A DNA stretch of 32,889 bases from Schlesneria paludicola DSM 18645 (GTDB taxonomy: Bacteria; Planctomycetota; Planctomycetia; Planctomycetales; Planctomycetaceae): assembly GCA_945869955.1 (NCBI GenBank), contig CAMBQP010000043.1, positions 1 to 32,889 of the forward strand, written 5' to 3'. Positions 31,889 to 32,889 of this stretch are shown one piece after another. Positions within the stretch are counted from its first letter, which is position 1. The number at the start of each line of letters is the position of its first letter. The position numbers were made by a program, and so were the translations under genes. Under the pieces are notes generated by a model, which saw only the letters and a list, made by a program, of their open reading frames with translations, did no database searches and had not been told where the DNA came from.

Positions 31889-32034
31889 GGAGCGGATTCT
31901 ACCATGGATTGGCGTCCTGTCTGCACGACTGGATTATCGAACGGTGGTTTTTTCGGAACGGAGTGGAGCAGACATTGGTGCAGGTTTATCAACATTCGCA
32001 ACGAGGATCGAACTTCCAGACGGCGTCCCGATTC

Positions 32035-32125
32035 GCCGAACGCCTAAAAATCACGCGGTTGCGGCCAAAAAATTGACCATCAGAAATCGCGCGACCCGCA
32101 ACTCCCGTGCATTTCATTGTTCGTT
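32035..32125 (-). mobile_element. attC site, long type (about 91 bp)
   Basis: On the minus strand: inverse core AACGAAC (32125-32119) and core GTTCGGC (32041-32035). The arms include GTTGCGG and CCGCAAC, with further imperfect pairing (CACGG with CGCGTG) and an A/T-rich middle. The left half matches the half-site at 29915-29957. The protease gene's last residues and stop are inside it. Confidence 0.75.
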
Positions 32126-32635
32126 CACGGCTGGTGGTTTTCCGATGTCTGGTTTGGTTGGCAGGGATAGTGCGGAAATGCATGACCGCCGAAAACCAAC
32201 GTAACCGAATCCGATGGTCAGTAAACAGTAGAATGCAATCGTGAGTGGGCTCGCACCATGTTCAAGCATTTTTGGTGTATCGAGGTAGCGGTCTCCCGAA
32301 AACCAAGCGGTCGCAATGTAGGCTCCATTAGCGATCAGGCAAAAGTTGGCGATAAACCACATCCAATCGCGATGGACGATGATCGCCAGAACCAAGGGAG
32401 CCAAAACGCCGATTATCAAACCCGCCCAAAGCGTCACCAATGGAAACGGGTCTGGTTCAAAGATGCTGTAGGGAAGATGCCATGGCAACAGATCCGCCGT
32501 TTTGAGCGACCCACCGCAGCACGTTCCACCGATAATGTGCCCCATCTCGTGAGTGAACGTCATGACGATCCATGACGCAACCAGCAGAAGCAAGAATCGG
32601 GACGCGCGGAATACCAACAGTGAGGTCTCCATCAT
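32114..32635 (-). CDS. M50-like zinc metalloprotease, integral membrane (cassette gene)
   Basis: 173 residues from the first of two adjacent ATG codons at 32635 (the second, at 32632, is equally possible). The active-site motif HEMGH (29-33) sits in the first transmembrane region, followed by a Cys/Gly-rich turn (IGGTCCGG). Three or four more hydrophobic segments follow. A D in GDRYLDTPKML (Asp119) is a candidate third ligand, as in site-2-protease-type families. Such proteins cut within or near membranes, and the substrate is unknown. The gene starts about 19 bp after the attC at 32654-32713 and ends in the next one, with the last residues NEQ attC-encoded. Confidence 0.75.
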   Translation of the reverse strand: MMETSLLVFRASRFLLLLVASWIVMTFTHEMGHIIGGTCCGGSLKTADLLPWHLPYSIFEPDPFPLVTLWAGLIIGVLAPLVLAIIVHRDWMWFIANFCLIANGAYIATAWFSGDRYLDTPKMLEHGASPLTIAFYCLLTIGFGYVGFRRSCISALSLPTKPDIGKPPAVNEQ

Positions 32636-32653
32636 CCGCGAGTTGATTGAGTG

Positions 32654-32713
32654 GACGAACGTTAAAATTAACCGGCGGCGTACTCGCCGTTTGTGTTGAA
32701 TGCCTTGTTCGGC
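32654..32713 (-). mobile_element. attC site (60 bp), right end of visible array
   Basis: On the minus strand: inverse core GCCGAAC (32713-32707) followed by AAGGC, and core GTTCGTC (32660-32654) preceded by TTTTAAC. The centre pairs through ACGGCG and CGCCG around AGTA. The cassette it terminates lies further right, beyond or at the edge of the window. Confidence 0.75.
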
Positions 32714-32775
32714 ATTCGTTGGATTACGATACAGCTTGATCCAGCCAACGTCAAGAACGGCCGTGGAACGTTTTT

Positions 32776-32889
32776 ATGAGTCCTGACCCCTTTGAATTGT
32801 TGACCGCCGGAAAATGCCCGGAAAATCAAATCGACTTGCAGATGCTGACGGCAGCGGATTTTCCGATTGCGATGGGAACCAACATCCAA
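32776..32889 (+). CDS. Partial ORF running off the window, unidentified
   Basis: Plus-strand frame from ATG 32776 through the window end (38 codons). It begins MSPDPFELLTAGKCPENQ and continues IDLQMLTAADFPIAMGTNIQ. The composition is protein-like and better than the opposite-strand frame covering the same bases. It diverges from the cassette array, the position an integron integrase would occupy, but the residues do not resemble the start of a tyrosine recombinase. I do not recognise it. Confidence 0.4.
   Translation, partial: MSPDPFELLTAGKCPENQIDLQMLTAADFPIAMGTNIQ

Larger units (their letters stand above)
29915..32713 (-). mobile_element. Integron-like gene cassette array (at least four cassettes, all minus strand)
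   Basis: The stretch consists of small minus-strand genes separated by attC-like sites in one orientation. Each gene begins shortly after one site and ends in or next to the following one, as integron cassettes do. From right to left: attC 32654-32713, M50-like protease, attC 32035-32125, broken PIN gene plus small gene, attC 31182-31238, intact PIN gene plus small gene, attC 30464-30520, DUF695-like gene, half-site 29915-29957. No integrase gene is in the window. Known alternatives are an integron continuing to the right or an integrase-less attC cluster. Confidence 0.75.

Noticed and set aside
32668..32889. Minus-strand ORF running from the window end into the last attC
   Set aside because: The plus-strand frame over the same bases has a more protein-like composition; the minus frame shows no motif. 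It remains possible that it is the end of another cassette gene.
1..32889. CRISPR arrays, tRNA and rRNA genes
   Set aside because: No regularly spaced repeat with unique spacers and no tRNA arm pattern or rRNA segment was seen by eye on either strand.

Overview
The window looks like a chromosomal segment of a planctomycete (Planctomycetota, probably the Planctomycetaceae/Pirellulaceae side). The evidence is a set of families that cluster in that phylum: a PVC-type membrane-bound dehydrogenase fused to a CxxCH cytochrome, a DUF1080 (3-keto-disaccharide hydrolase) protein, a PEP-CTERM protein, a zinc-ribbon membrane protein of the M-x-IEF type, a Ser/Thr kinase joined to a periplasmic sensor, and an oversized signal peptidase I with a beta-sandwich-like insertion. 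The assignment is inference from gene content; no rRNA or tRNA gene was seen.

Layout. 1-5.8 kb: a 5'-truncated amidohydrolase, a zinc-ribbon membrane protein, a DUF1080 protein, an exported metallophosphoesterase and a PEP-CTERM protein, with long spacers. 5.8-6.8 kb: no convincing gene. 6.8-8.8 kb: a translationally coupled pair of SPFH/band-7 membrane proteins closed by an intrinsic terminator. 9-11 kb: a multi-pass acyltransferase-like protein converging on lptB. 11-13.7 kb: signal peptidase I and a single-domain response regulator. 14.6-17 kb: a very large flotillin-like protein preceded by a 10-bp palindrome and followed by a 16-bp bidirectional terminator. 17.1-24.6 kb: a minus-strand run of rpsD, a SNF2 helicase, an unknown protein, a sensor Ser/Thr kinase and an SbcD/YhaO-like nuclease. 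24.8-29.8 kb: a cytochrome-fused dehydrogenase, fabH and a HAD phosphatase.

The most interesting part is the right end (about 29.9-32.7 kb). I read it as a short integron gene-cassette array. Four complete attC-like sites and one half-site lie in the same orientation between small minus-strand genes. Each complete site has inverse-core and core heptamers (typically GCCGAAC ... GTTSGGC), and the two best ones fold into a hairpin with two extrahelical bases on one arm. The cassettes carry, in reading order from the right: an M50-like HExxH membrane protease; a PIN-domain gene broken by a frameshift plus a 69-residue partner; an intact paralogous PIN gene plus its own 69-residue partner; and a DUF695-like protein. 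In both PIN modules the nuclease comes first and overlaps the small gene by exactly 8 nt, so they look like two copies of one toxin-antitoxin-like unit. No integrase is visible in the window, so this is either a cluster of attC sites without integrase or the edge of a larger integron that continues to the right.

Other structures worth a look are two heptamer microsatellites placed exactly at the 3' ends of minus-strand genes (one encodes the stop codon), a strong G-quadruplex motif next to the second, a long hairpin between convergent genes, in-frame 15-bp repeats, and a 41-codon small ORF with a very good ribosome-binding site. Start codons were chosen by Shine-Dalgarno spacing and family length, so several genes begin downstream of the longest possible ORF.
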